From: Phormidesmis priestleyi ULC007
GTDB taxonomy: Bacteria > Cyanobacteriota > Cyanobacteriia > Leptolyngbyales > Leptolyngbyaceae
Direction: 5' to 3'
Length of the DNA: 64,000 nt
NCBI RefSeq assembly: GCF_001895925.1
Contig: NZ_MPPI01000019.1
Location: 1 to 64,000, forward strand
Shown: positions 8,999 through 18,279 of the stretch, one piece after another
How the letters are laid out: every line of letters begins with the position of its first letter
Position numbering within the stretch: position 1 is the first letter of the stretch
Made by a program: the position numbers and the translations under genes
The notes under the pieces: generated by a model
The model's database searches: none
Told to the model about the DNA's origin: nothing
The model's input: only the letters and a program-made list of their open reading frames with translations

Positions 8999-9904
8999 TT
9001 AAAGTCCCAATTTTTCTAAAACAGGACGCGTTGAAACGATATGACGATCGAGGCCCAACTCATTCGGACTGACACCGAGCGCCAAGGCCACGAGTTGAGG
9101 CAAATGCAGCACAGGTAATCCAAGTTTTTGACCAATCACCTTTTCAACTTCGGGCTGTCGAGAGTCGAGATTCAAATGGCAAAGCGGACACGGTGTGACC
9201 ATGCAATCTGCCCCGGCAGCGATCGCTTCTTGAATATGCATTCCTGCCATTTTAAAGGATTGTTCAGGGGCATAACTGGAAAGCGGCCATCCGCAGCACT
9301 GAGTCCGACCGCGATAATAAATTGGGGTTGCGCCCACAGTTCGGAAAACATTCTCCATCGACTCTGGTTTGAACGGATCGTCATAGCGAATGTGGTCTTG
9401 TCCGCGCAATAAATAGCAGCCGTAGAATGCAGCACAGTTTAAGTTAGAAAGTTTGCGAGTCACTTGCTCGGCGATCGCTTCCAGCCCATAATCTGCCACA
9501 AGCGCCCACAGCAGATGCTTAACGTCGGTCGAACCTTTGTAGGGTGAACAGCCCTCTTTTGTGAGAAATCCATTCACTTGTTCGAGATAAGCAGGATCAT
9601 TGGCTTGAGCGTCTTTTAACCGCTCATCAACGTGACCGATGACTCCCTGACAGGTGCTGCAATGGGTCAGCAAAGGCAGATTTAATTGCTCGGCTAAGGC
9701 AATATTGCGGGCGTTTACGGTGTCTTCGAGCAGTTGAGAATCTTCTTTAAAGGTGCCAGACCCGCAGCAAGAAGCTTTTTTAAGCTCAACTAGCTCGATT
9801 CCCAAAGTTCGAGTCAAGGCTTTTGTCGATTGGTCAAGCTCCCGGCAAGCTCCTTGAGCAACACAACCGGGAAAATAGGCGTATTTGAGCGTAGACGATC
9901 GCAT
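8999..9904 (-). CDS. HdrB-like CCG-domain protein (heterodisulfide reductase subunit B family)
   Basis: 301 residues with two cysteine-rich CCG domains: YFPGCVAQGA...KASCCGSGTF...HCSTCQG in the first half and FYGCYLLRG...RTQCCGWPLS...TPCPLCHLNLD in the second. In HdrB and related succinate dehydrogenase subunits (SdhE/SdhC type) these ligate unusual non-cubane FeS clusters or a hydrophobic quinone-side site. There is no transmembrane helix. In cyanobacteria this family is usually a lone gene; it may act with succinate dehydrogenase, which is not in the window. A CoB-CoM substrate is not expected in this organism. Confidence 0.87.
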   Translation of the reverse strand: MRSSTLKYAYFPGCVAQGACRELDQSTKALTRTLGIELVELKKASCCGSGTFKEDSQLLEDTVNARNIALAEQLNLPLLTHCSTCQGVIGHVDERLKDAQANDPAYLEQVNGFLTKEGCSPYKGSTDVKHLLWALVADYGLEAIAEQVTRKLSNLNCAAFYGCYLLRGQDHIRYDDPFKPESMENVFRTVGATPIYYRGRTQCCGWPLSSYAPEQSFKMAGMHIQEAIAAGADCMVTPCPLCHLNLDSRQPEVEKVIGQKLGLPVLHLPQLVALALGVSPNELGLDRHIVSTRPVLEKLGL

Positions 9905-10250
9905 AGTTTAAGATCAAAAAGAAACAGTACAGGTCTTAAAGCAAAAACTAAGTCGCTCAAAACTTGTCATTCAAATCTATCATCGCTGATCTTCAGGGCT
10001 GGGAGAATTTTTTCACCGTTCAAGATCGAGCCGAAGATTTGCGGGTTTTATAGAGAACCCGATCGGAAACTGACTGACGATTCGCTTTGCAAAGATCTTA
10101 AGGATCGCGCTTTCAGATAAGATGTGAAAATGCTCAAAATTATGTCGTCCCTAAAGCACGTGTGACACGTCTCAATGGCTGACATGACGGAGGGAGAACC
10201 ACATTAGAACTTAGTGAAAACGGTTGCGGCAGCAACGAGTGAGGAAGACT
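9905..10250. other. Gene-free stretch upstream of acpP
   Basis: 346 bp between two divergent genes. It should hold the promoters of both acpP (plus strand) and the HdrB-like gene (minus strand). I see TTGCAA near 10087 and TAAGAT near 10118, but the spacing of about 25 bp is too wide for a standard pair, so I do not call a promoter. No coding or RNA structure is evident. Confidence 0.5.
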
Positions 10251-10502
10251 ATGAGCGCAAATGAGATTTTCGAGAAAGTTCAAAAAATCGTCGCCGATCA
10301 ATTGGGTGTAGAAACCAGTGCAGTGGTTCCTCAAGCCAGTTTTCAAAATGATCTGGGTGCAGACTCGCTAGATACGGTCGAGTTGGTGATGGCGCTAGAA
10401 GAGGAGTTTGAGATCGAAATTCCTGACGAAGCCGCAGAAGAAATTTTGACGGTGCAATCGGCTGTAGACTACATCAACAATAAAGTCACCGCCTCCGCTT
10501 AA
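10251..10502 (+). CDS. acpP: Acyl carrier protein
   Basis: 83 residues. It carries growing acyl chains on a phosphopantetheine arm attached to Ser39 in the [10 protein letters not shown] motif. Very acidic helix II region ([16 protein letters not shown]), typical of ACP. I start at the ATG at 10251 because GAGGAAG lies just upstream; nine more upstream codons in frame are not part of the family. fabF follows 114 bp downstream on the same strand, the common acpP-fabF pair for fatty acid synthesis. Confidence 0.98.
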   Translation: MSANEIFEKVQKIVADQLGVETSAVVPQASFQNDLGADSLDTVELVMALEEEFEIEIPDEAAEEILTVQSAVDYINNKVTASA

Positions 10503-10616
10503 CAGAAATTTGAGTGTTAACGGTTGAGTGATGAACTGCCCCTCTCCCTCAACTGTCAACATTCGGAGTTCAAATCTTTTCTAATTTTGGGTGTTGAAAC
10601 CCTTTGAATCGACATC

Positions 10617-11870
10617 ATGACAAATCTTGTAAGTAAGCGCGTTGTTATCACAGGTCTGGGCGCAATAACTCCCATCGGCAACACCCCAACTGACTATTGG
10701 GATGGGCTAATGAGAGGGCAAAATGGCATCGCACCGATTACGCTGTTTGACGCTTCTCGCCACGGTTGCCGAATTGCAGGCGAGGTCAAAGGCTTTGACC
10801 CTCACGAGTATATGGAGCGCAAAGAAGCCAAACGCATGGATCGGTTCGCTCAACTTGCTGTGGCAGCTAGTAAGCAGGCGCTTGCAGATGCTCAGTTTGT
10901 TATCAATGACCTGAATGCAGAACAGGTGGGCGTAATGATCGGCACGGGCATTGGTGGGCTGAAAGTGCTGGAAGATCAGCAGGAAATTAACCTCATTAAG
11001 GGGCCCGATCGCTGTAGCCCCTTCATGATTCCGATGATGATCGCCAATATGGCGGCAGGGCTGACCGCCATTCACACTGGGGCAAAAGGCCCTAACTCGT
11101 GTGCGGTGACGGCCTGTGCAGCCGGGTCAAATGCGATCGGAGATGCCTTTCGTCTAGTGCAGCGCGGCTATGCCCAAGCAATGATCTGCGGCGGCACCGA
11201 AGCAGCCGTCACGTCCCTATCAGTGGCCGGGTTCGTCGCGTGTAAGGCGATGTCTAGCCGCAATGATGATCCAGCTCACGCCAGCCGACCCTTTGATAAA
11301 AGCCGCGATGGTTTTGTCTTAGGCGAAGGTGCCGGAGTTTTGATTCTTGAGGAGTTGGAACATGCGCTAAGTCGAGGAGCCAAAATCTATGCGGAGATAG
11401 TCGGCTATGGCATGACCTGCGATGCCTATCACATCACGTCTCCCGTTCCAGGCGGAGAAGGCGCAGCAAGGGCAATTCAGCTTGCGCTCAAAGATGGAGG
11501 CTTGGCTCCTGAACAGGTTAGCTACATCAACGCTCACGGCACCAGCACGCCGATGAATGATTCGACCGAGACTGCCGCCATGAAAAAGGCGCTAGGTGAA
11601 CACGCTTACAAGATTGCGGTGAGTTCGACCAAATCGATGACGGGGCATCTGCTGGGGGGATCGGGTGGCATTGAGGGTGTTGCGGCGGTGATGTCGATCG
11701 CTCACGACAAAGTTCCGCCCACCATCAACTTAGAAAACCCCGACCCCGACTGCGACTTAGATTATGTGCCCCACCATAGCCGCGAAATGCCTGTAGAGGT
11801 AGCGTTATCTAACTCCTTCGGGTTTGGTGGCCACAATGTGACGTTAGCGTTTAGAAAATACGTTAAGTAA
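10617..11870 (+). CDS. fabF: Beta-ketoacyl-ACP synthase II
   Basis: 417 residues. Condenses malonyl-ACP with acyl-ACP in chain elongation and governs the 16:0 to 18:0 step. Catalytic Cys at about residue 167 (VTACAAGSNAIGDA), first His in NAHGTSTP, second His in SMTGHLLGGSGG, with the glycine-rich end NSFGFGGHNVTLAF. No strong Shine-Dalgarno sequence is seen before ATG 10617. Follows acpP in the same direction and is followed by transketolase after 208 bp, an order frequently seen in cyanobacteria. Confidence 0.98.
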   Translation: MTNLVSKRVVITGLGAITPIGNTPTDYWDGLMRGQNGIAPITLFDASRHGCRIAGEVKGFDPHEYMERKEAKRMDRFAQLAVAASKQALADAQFVINDLNAEQVGVMIGTGIGGLKVLEDQQEINLIKGPDRCSPFMIPMMIANMAAGLTAIHTGAKGPNSCAVTACAAGSNAIGDAFRLVQRGYAQAMICGGTEAAVTSLSVAGFVACKAMSSRNDDPAHASRPFDKSRDGFVLGEGAGVLILEELEHALSRGAKIYAEIVGYGMTCDAYHITSPVPGGEGAARAIQLALKDGGLAPEQVSYINAHGTSTPMNDSTETAAMKKALGEHAYKIAVSSTKSMTGHLLGGSGGIEGVAAVMSIAHDKVPPTINLENPDPDCDLDYVPHHSREMPVEVALSNSFGFGGHNVTLAFRKYVK

Positions 11871-12078
11871 TGCTTGTGTTATGCCCGCTTGTCTGAAATT
11901 ATTAAGAAGTTGTTAGAAGTCGGCAGCTTCTAATAACTTTTACTGATAGGTACAATTGCTTACCCTCGTTCATAATAGAGAGTAGGTGATCCCCTGTCAG
12001 GAAACGGTGCCACCTGAACTTTTTCTGCCTGTCATTCCTGCCCAGCCATAAACCGTCCTTCATTACACACACAAGATC

Positions 12079-14085
12079 ATGGTCGTTGCAGCCCAATCAC
12101 TCGAAGAACTTTGTATTAATGCGATTCGCTTTTTGGCGATCGATGGGGTTGAAAAAGCAAAATCAGGACACCCTGGCTTGCCAATGGGTGCGGCTCCGAT
12201 GTCTTTTGTCCTATGGGACAAATTCATGCGGTTCAACCCTAAAAATCCTTTCTGGTATAACCGCGATCGGTTCGTTTTGTCGGCGGGTCATGGCTCGATG
12301 CTTCAATATGCCCTGCTTTATTTGACAGGCTACGATAGCGTCAGTTTAGATGACATTAAACAATTTCGTCAGTGGGGGTCAAAGACTCCGGGGCACCCCG
12401 AAAACTTTGAAACAGCCGGGGTTGAAGTGACCACAGGACCCCTCGGTCAGGGGATTTGTAACGGGGTCGGCTTGGCGATGGCAGAAGCGCACATGGCGGC
12501 GACTTTTAACAAACCGGATGCGACGATCGTCGATCACCACACTTATGTAATTTTGGGTGACGGCTGCAACATGGAAGGCGTTTCGGGTGAAGCCTGTTCA
12601 CTAGCGGGTCACTTAGGGTTGGGCAAACTGATCGCCCTTTATGACGACAACCACATTTCAATTGATGGTGATACTGCGGTTTCATTCACCGAAGATGTTG
12701 GAATGCGCTTTGAGGCTTATGGCTGGCACGTTCAGGCGGTTCCCGATGGCGACACGAATTTAGATGCGATTCAAGCGGCGATCGAGGCAGCAAAAGCCGT
12801 CACCGACAAGCCTTCTCTAATTAAAGTTAGAACCACGATCGGCTACGGTTCTCCCAACAAGCAAAATACGGGAGGCGTTCACGGGGCTGCATTAGGTGGC
12901 GAGGAAGTTGCCGCCACCCGTCAAAACCTAGGTTGGGATTATCCCCCGTTTGAAGTGCCTGAAGATGCGCTCAATCACTGGCGTAAAGCCATCGATCGCG
13001 GTGCAAAACTCGAATCTGATTGGAACGGAGCGCTAGACACCTACAAGTCAAAATATCCCGCAGAAGCGGCTGAGTTTGAGCGTCGTTTGAGTGGCAAACT
13101 CCCCGAAGGTTGGGTGAGTGCGCTGCCGACCTACACCCCCGCAGACAAAGCGCTGGCGACTCGTCAAACCTCTGAGAAGACTTTAAACGCTCTGGCTCAA
13201 GCGATTCCTGAACTGATTGGCGGTTCGGCTGACTTGACCCACTCTAACTTGACCTTGCTAAAAGGCTTCCCCGACTTCCAGAAGGGCAGCTATGCAGGGC
13301 GCAACTTGCGTTTTGGAGTTCGTGAACACGGGATGGGCGCAATTTGTAACGGCATTGCGCTATCGGGTTCGGGTTTGATTCCCTACTGCGCGACCTTTTT
13401 AGTATTTGCAGACTATATGCGGGCGGCGATTCGTCTCTCGGCATTGTCGCAAGCAGGCGTGATTTACGTCATGACCCACGACTCGATCGCGCTTGGCGAA
13501 GACGGCCCGACTCACCAACCTGTGGAAACGATCGCGTCTCTCCGTGCCATTCCTAACCTGTTGGTCTTCCGTCCGGCAGATGGGAACGAGACTTCTGGCG
13601 CTTACAAGATTGCGATCGAGCGTCGCAATCAGCCTTCGCTGTTGGCAATGACTCGTCAAGCGCTGCCTAACCTCGAAGGAAGCTCGTTTGAAGGCGTGGC
13701 TCGTGGGGCTTACATTCTGTCTGGTAGCGATGACTTGCCCGAAATCATTTTGATCGGCACGGGCAGCGAAGTCAGCCTTTGCGTCCAAGCTGCCGAGAAG
13801 CTGCGGGCAGACGGTCGTAAAGTTCGCGTCGTCTCAATGCCGTGCTGGGAACTGTTTGAAGAGCAAGACGAGCATTACAAAAATGCCGTATTGCCCAAAG
13901 CAGATCAAAAGCGGTTGGTGGTTGAAGCGGCTTCTAGCTTTGGCTGGCACAAATATTCGGGCAGCGAAGGTGCGATCGTCAGCATCGATCGTTTTGGGGT
14001 CTCGGCACCTGGCAACATTGCCATGGAGAAGTTTGGCTTCACGGTTGATAACGTCGTCGCTGAAGCCAAGAAAGTGCTTGGCTAA
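12079..14085 (+). CDS. tkt: Transketolase
   Basis: 668 residues. A thiamine diphosphate enzyme of the Calvin cycle and pentose phosphate pathway that moves two-carbon units between sugar phosphates. N-terminal [12 protein letters not shown], the ThDP/Mg motif [13 protein letters not shown], catalytic Glu region [11 protein letters not shown], and the substrate-site stretch [16 protein letters not shown] are all present. It begins [12 protein letters not shown], as in other cyanobacterial copies. A strong terminator follows 32 bp after the stop, so transcription ends here. Confidence 0.98.
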   Translation: MVVAAQSLEELCINAIRFLAIDGVEKAKSGHPGLPMGAAPMSFVLWDKFMRFNPKNPFWYNRDRFVLSAGHGSMLQYALLYLTGYDSVSLDDIKQFRQWGSKTPGHPENFETAGVEVTTGPLGQGICNGVGLAMAEAHMAATFNKPDATIVDHHTYVILGDGCNMEGVSGEACSLAGHLGLGKLIALYDDNHISIDGDTAVSFTEDVGMRFEAYGWHVQAVPDGDTNLDAIQAAIEAAKAVTDKPSLIKVRTTIGYGSPNKQNTGGVHGAALGGEEVAATRQNLGWDYPPFEVPEDALNHWRKAIDRGAKLESDWNGALDTYKSKYPAEAAEFERRLSGKLPEGWVSALPTYTPADKALATRQTSEKTLNALAQAIPELIGGSADLTHSNLTLLKGFPDFQKGSYAGRNLRFGVREHGMGAICNGIALSGSGLIPYCATFLVFADYMRAAIRLSALSQAGVIYVMTHDSIALGEDGPTHQPVETIASLRAIPNLLVFRPADGNETSGAYKIAIERRNQPSLLAMTRQALPNLEGSSFEGVARGAYILSGSDDLPEIILIGTGSEVSLCVQAAEKLRADGRKVRVVSMPCWELFEEQDEHYKNAVLPKADQKRLVVEAASSFGWHKYSGSEGAIVSIDRFGVSAPGNIAMEKFGFTVDNVVAEAKKVLG

Positions 14086-14117
14086 TCAATGACTGTGATC
14101 TTTGAGTGATCTGAAAT

Positions 14118-14142
14118 GGCTCCTTAAAAGGAGCCTTTTTTT
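14118..14142 (+). terminator. Rho-independent terminator of transketolase
   Basis: GGCTCCTT, a short A-rich loop, AAGGAGCC and seven T. The MITE-like element starts immediately after the T run. Confidence 0.9.
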
Positions 14143-14316
14143 AACGTCAGTTCGACAGAAGTGGTTCGCTCCGGTTGTGAATTCGGGAAGCCCCCTAAAT
14201 CCCCCAAAATTGGGGGACTTTGAACCGGAAATTTTGACTTGAAGTCCCCCAAATTGGGGGATTTAGGGGGCAGAAGCCGATGACAACGAAGCGAAAAAAC
14301 TCGTCGAACTGACGTT
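14143..14316 (+). repeat. MITE-like element, CCCCCTAAAT family, intact copy 2
   Basis: 174 bp with 14-bp perfect terminal inverted repeats AACGTCAGTTCGAC at both ends and an internal palindrome of CCCCCTAAATCCCCC against GGGGGATTTAGGGGG. No open frame. It sits directly against the transketolase T run. The flanks are T-rich on both sides, so a target duplication cannot be distinguished. Confidence 0.85.
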
Positions 14317-14379
14317 TTTTAAGGGTTATTCTGGTCGAAACTGATACGTGACGGTGACTCAAAGTTAGCCTTCTGACCT

Positions 14380-16293
14380 ATGGCGATCGTTCTAATTTTT
14401 GCTTCATTTCTATTCGCGATCGCAATTCTCTACCTCAGAGAGAATCAGTTTAGGCTGGCTTTTATCAAAGCGTGTATTATTCACGGCTGTTTGATTATTT
14501 TCTCAACAGAGCTTTTGAGCCTGACCCGATCGCTTGATTTTACTCATGTTGCTTCGTTCTGGCTGATCACTTCTCTAGTGAATTTTTCAGTTCTGTGGAA
14601 CTGTTATCGCAAATTACCCGCTAATAGAACTTTTAAGCTTAAGTCTAATTTTGAAACCCTTGATCGGGCGAGTCAAATCTCGATTGCTGTAACAATCGCA
14701 GTGCTGTTAATTAGTTTAATAACGGCTTTAATCGCGCCTCCAAATAATTGGGACTCGATGACTTATCACATGCCGCGCGTAATGCATTGGATTCAAAATC
14801 GAACGGTTGCCCATTATCCAACTCATAGTTTACGTCAAATTTCTTTTCCTCCGGGTGCAGCCTATATCGTCACACATCTACAAATTCTTGCGGGTGGCGA
14901 TCGCTTTGCAAATTGTGTTCAGTGGCTATCATTTGTTGGCAGCATTTTTGGTATTTCGCTGCTTACCAAAAAGCTGGTTGGTGAGCAAGCACAGTGGATT
15001 AGTTTAGTCCTTTGTGCCAGCATTCCAATGGCGATCGCTCAATCGACAACGACTCAGACGGATTTAGTGACGAGTTTTTGGCTGGTTTGCTTTACCTACT
15101 TTTTGTTTGCGTCACCAGATTTTAAATCTAATCTTTTTTGGATGATCGGCTCACTTGGTTTGGCTTTAGTGACAAAACCAACCGCAATTATTTTTGGAAT
15201 TCCTTTATTTGTAGTGTTTGGGTTTCTTACCTTTAGAAGGAGTTTTATACAAAATTCCAGCGTAATCAAATCTTGTTTGAATACGGTTAAAGTTTGCTCG
15301 ATCGTAGGACTTGGCAGCTTAACTTTTCCAATTTGGAGCTGGTTAAGAAATGCTCAAACTCTGAATCAATTTCTTGGCACCGACATGGGAACTAGAAGTG
15401 AAGTTAATAGTCTGCCTGAGCTAATCTCAATCTTTCTGAAAAATCTATCGCTTAATTTAACGCTGCCCGGACTTAGACAATTCATCACATTGATCCATGA
15501 GTATTTTCTGAAGGTTGATGTTAACAAGCCTGCTTTAACACTTGGCAATCCCGTTGTCGCTTTTAGCACTATAAGGACTTCGCCTCTGAATTTACTATTT
15601 CCGATGGAAGATTCAGTTGCGAATCCAATCCATCTGATTTTGGGAGTGGTAGCAGTCTCTTATCTATGGAGTTCGTACTTTCGCCGAGCTGATCAGAAGT
15701 TGAGATTACTCCTTTTGTCAGGAGCGATCGCGACTGGTTATTTGTTGTATTGCTATTTATTAAAGTGGCAACCTTGGGGAAATCGATTGCTTCTGCCTCT
15801 ATTTATATTACAAACCCCGATTATTAGTTATTATTTAGCGGATTGTCTCAAAATAAGAAGTAATTTGTCTGTTAAGCTGACGAGTCTGATTGGAGTTGTG
15901 GCAATTTTATATGCCTTAACTCCAATTAGGCACCCTCTAGTTCCCTTGCCAAATTGGTCACCTTATTTAGCACAGGGACAGTCGGAATCAATCTTGTGGT
16001 TACCACGTCAACAAATTTATTTCGGTGGCTCTCTTAAATATTTAGAGATTACTGATCGCAAAATTGTGGACACTGTGATCGATCGAGATCACTGCCACAC
16101 GATCGGGCTGATTTCTGGCGAGGATGATTGGGAATATCCGCTTTGGGTATTGTTCAATGAAAAAACATCAGGAAATTTCCGCCTCAAACACGTAGATGTA
16201 AAAAACGAGTCTGCCAAGTTAGAACCAGAATTTCCCGACTCAGAGCTTTGCGCGATCGTCTCCACAAAAGGACATATACAGTCGATTCCTTAA
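14380..16293 (+). CDS. Polytopic membrane protein, GT-C glycosyltransferase-like (GT39 type)
   Basis: 637 residues with about 10-12 hydrophobic helices. The first large loop has NNWDSMTYHMPRVMHW (about residue 125), like the acidic motif of PMT/ArnT-type glycosyltransferases that use lipid-linked sugars. Ends in a soluble ~130-residue domain after the last helix (LTPIRHPLVPLPNWSPYL onward). The acceptor is unknown. The gene is more AT-rich than the flanking transketolase, with runs of TTT and ATT codons, which may mark transfer. It stands alone between a MITE-like element and a MarR gene. Confidence 0.75.
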   Translation: MAIVLIFASFLFAIAILYLRENQFRLAFIKACIIHGCLIIFSTELLSLTRSLDFTHVASFWLITSLVNFSVLWNCYRKLPANRTFKLKSNFETLDRASQISIAVTIAVLLISLITALIAPPNNWDSMTYHMPRVMHWIQNRTVAHYPTHSLRQISFPPGAAYIVTHLQILAGGDRFANCVQWLSFVGSIFGISLLTKKLVGEQAQWISLVLCASIPMAIAQSTTTQTDLVTSFWLVCFTYFLFASPDFKSNLFWMIGSLGLALVTKPTAIIFGIPLFVVFGFLTFRRSFIQNSSVIKSCLNTVKVCSIVGLGSLTFPIWSWLRNAQTLNQFLGTDMGTRSEVNSLPELISIFLKNLSLNLTLPGLRQFITLIHEYFLKVDVNKPALTLGNPVVAFSTIRTSPLNLLFPMEDSVANPIHLILGVVAVSYLWSSYFRRADQKLRLLLLSGAIATGYLLYCYLLKWQPWGNRLLLPLFILQTPIISYYLADCLKIRSNLSVKLTSLIGVVAILYALTPIRHPLVPLPNWSPYLAQGQSESILWLPRQQIYFGGSLKYLEITDRKIVDTVIDRDHCHTIGLISGEDDWEYPLWVLFNEKTSGNFRLKHVDVKNESAKLEPEFPDSELCAIVSTKGHIQSIP

Positions 16294-16373
16294 AAGCGAT
16301 TAAATAAACTGTTTGTATTGATACTGTTTGATATGCAATACTAAAATTATTAATATTCTTAATAGCCGACCCT

Positions 16374-16856
16374 GTGAAGCCGATAAAAGCCAACCAATTT
16401 CAAGACACAACGCCTCAACTCAATGCAAAAAGTGCCGCCCAAGAGCCATTCATGCCAATGCTGCGGGAGTTAGCTCAGACTTATCAGGCATTTTGTGCAT
16501 ACGATGAAGCCCACATTCGCGAATTGGGACTGACACCGCCGCAATTTGACGTGATTGCGACGCTCGGCAACACATCGGGAATGTTTATGAATCAACTGGC
16601 AGAAAAAACGCTGGTTACTAAAGGCACCTTAACGGGGATTGTCGATCGCTTAGAGCAAAAAGGCTTAGTCCGACGTGAAGTGCCGCCTAAAAATCGTCGA
16701 TGCTTTTTGATCGTCTTAACGTCAGAAGGTGAGCAGGTGTTTGAAGACGTGTTTCCTGCACACATTGCTTATTTAAAAGAGCGATTTGATCAACTTGATC
16801 CGCAAGAATTGTCACAGATTAAATCGGCTCTGCAACGGTTGCGAGAAATTCTTTAG
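16374..16856 (+). CDS. MarR-family transcriptional regulator
   Basis: 160 residues from a GTG at 16374. Winged helix of MarR type: helices around GLTPPQFDVIATLGNTSGMFMNQLAEKTLVTKGTLTGIVDRLEQKGLV, then the wing RREVPPKNRRCFLIVLTSEGE, and a C-terminal dimerisation helix. The start codon is uncertain; an ATG at about 16452 would give a shorter protein that still keeps the whole domain. The ligand and targets are unknown. The next gene begins about 95 bp downstream in the same direction. Confidence 0.9.
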   Translation: MKPIKANQFQDTTPQLNAKSAAQEPFMPMLRELAQTYQAFCAYDEAHIRELGLTPPQFDVIATLGNTSGMFMNQLAEKTLVTKGTLTGIVDRLEQKGLVRREVPPKNRRCFLIVLTSEGEQVFEDVFPAHIAYLKERFDQLDPQELSQIKSALQRLREIL

Positions 16857-16950
16857 ATTCGTTGCGCTGGATTGCCAAAAATCTGTCTCAGAATGCCGAT
16901 CTACCGCTACAGTGAAAGCGTATCTTGACCAAAGCGATCGGAGACAAAGC

Positions 16951-18279
16951 GTGGACTCAATTTTAGAGCGGGCAAACGAGTTAAAGCAGGCATTGACAGA
17001 TTTTGTCTTAGACGCTGAGGGAGACTTGGCGACGGCTCTAGAAACCTACACCGCCGAACAACTAGCGCGATCTCAGCAAAAAGACCGCAAACAGCAGGAT
17101 CTAGCAGTCGATGCTTTTCTGAGTGCCGGACAGGTGGGCGATAAAACGCCGCTGGATTTATTTATTGAGAGCGAATCGGGGTTATCTGAGCACGATCGAC
17201 AACTCCTTTCAGATTGGAAACGCGCTTTCACAGGACTGTTTGCGATTCAACAAATTTTGCCTGACGGATTTGAGTTGATGAATTGGCTGACGACCAAAAC
17301 CTACATCGTTAAGCCTAACAATTCAGCAACGCTAGAAGAAATGGCGCGGCTAAAAGTGGGAGAAATTTTGCTAACGCGAATTGCACCCGTTGATGATTAC
17401 TGGACATTCTTCAGTCCTCACATCCAAATGGGTAACTTAGGCAAGCCAAAATTAGCGGTCGCGATCGGAAACTTTAAACAGAACCACAAATCAGATTTGT
17501 ATGGCGACGCACCAGAGTTGTTAGAGGAAGCCTGGAAATCGGTCGATCGCTATCATCAAGACTTTCTAGACTTTTTCGGCAGCGATGAAATGACTCTTCC
17601 GGGCTATCAACTCAGCAAAAAAATTCCCGAATTTCAAGAGTTTTTAACCCAGCGCCGTCTAGATGAAGCCGGAATCGACGGGTCTAAATCCCTATCAGAG
17701 ATGGCGCAAGACGCAGGAATGAGCGACGAAGAATTGGGAGACGTTGCCGAAGCAATGGGGATGGATGCTCAAACAGCAACGAAAATGCTAGAAAACAAAG
17801 ATGCTGTCAAAATGGCAGCCCCTCAAATCGATATTCCATCTGACCTTAAAAAAGCAGAACAGGTGACAGTGTTAGCGCACCCGCGTTGGGGGCAGATGTT
17901 TTTGACCACCCACACTCAATTCATCAATCTGCTGCAAACCGATGACTGGCAAAACGTTAAAGGCGCAGACAAGCTGATTCGTAACTATCTAGAAGCGCCA
18001 GAAATTAACGCCTTTGTTTGGCATCGTTTAGCCCAGCAATATCCCGTTCAGCTAGAAAAAGTTTTGCAAGGATTTTTGCAGCGTCCTGAGTTTGATTTGA
18101 AAGCTGATCTTGACTCACTGCTGCGATCGCACCATAAACCGTTAGAGCCAGAACTTCCTGAAATCGCGAGTGTGCCCATTCACCTGCACGATCTCTTTCA
18201 AGAAGCCCTGGCAGAGGTGACCAAATCGCAACCCAAAAAGAGCGAAAAGAAAGGCACGAAAGGATTTCAACGCGCTTGA
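16951..18279 (+). CDS. Conserved hypothetical protein, 442 aa
   Basis: I recognise no domain. Soluble and mostly helical, acidic, with a Lys/Thr tail (KSQPKKSEKKGTKGFQRA). I start at the GTG at 16951 (VDSILERANELKQ) because GGAG lies 7 bp upstream. The frame is open back to 16786, but that would overlap the MarR gene by 71 bp. The middle holds a run of short helices (SEMAQDAGMSDEELGDVAEAMGM) that looks like a small helical-bundle or helix-turn-helix segment. It ends 13 bp inside the 3' end of the convergent DUF3370 gene. Confidence 0.7.
   Translation: MDSILERANELKQALTDFVLDAEGDLATALETYTAEQLARSQQKDRKQQDLAVDAFLSAGQVGDKTPLDLFIESESGLSEHDRQLLSDWKRAFTGLFAIQQILPDGFELMNWLTTKTYIVKPNNSATLEEMARLKVGEILLTRIAPVDDYWTFFSPHIQMGNLGKPKLAVAIGNFKQNHKSDLYGDAPELLEEAWKSVDRYHQDFLDFFGSDEMTLPGYQLSKKIPEFQEFLTQRRLDEAGIDGSKSLSEMAQDAGMSDEELGDVAEAMGMDAQTATKMLENKDAVKMAAPQIDIPSDLKKAEQVTVLAHPRWGQMFLTTHTQFINLLQTDDWQNVKGADKLIRNYLEAPEINAFVWHRLAQQYPVQLEKVLQGFLQRPEFDLKADLDSLLRSHHKPLEPELPEIASVPIHLHDLFQEALAEVTKSQPKKSEKKGTKGFQRA

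Noticed and set aside
10087-10123. A sigma-70-type promoter for acpP
   Set aside because: The -35 and -10 candidates are about 25 bp apart, outside the functional range.
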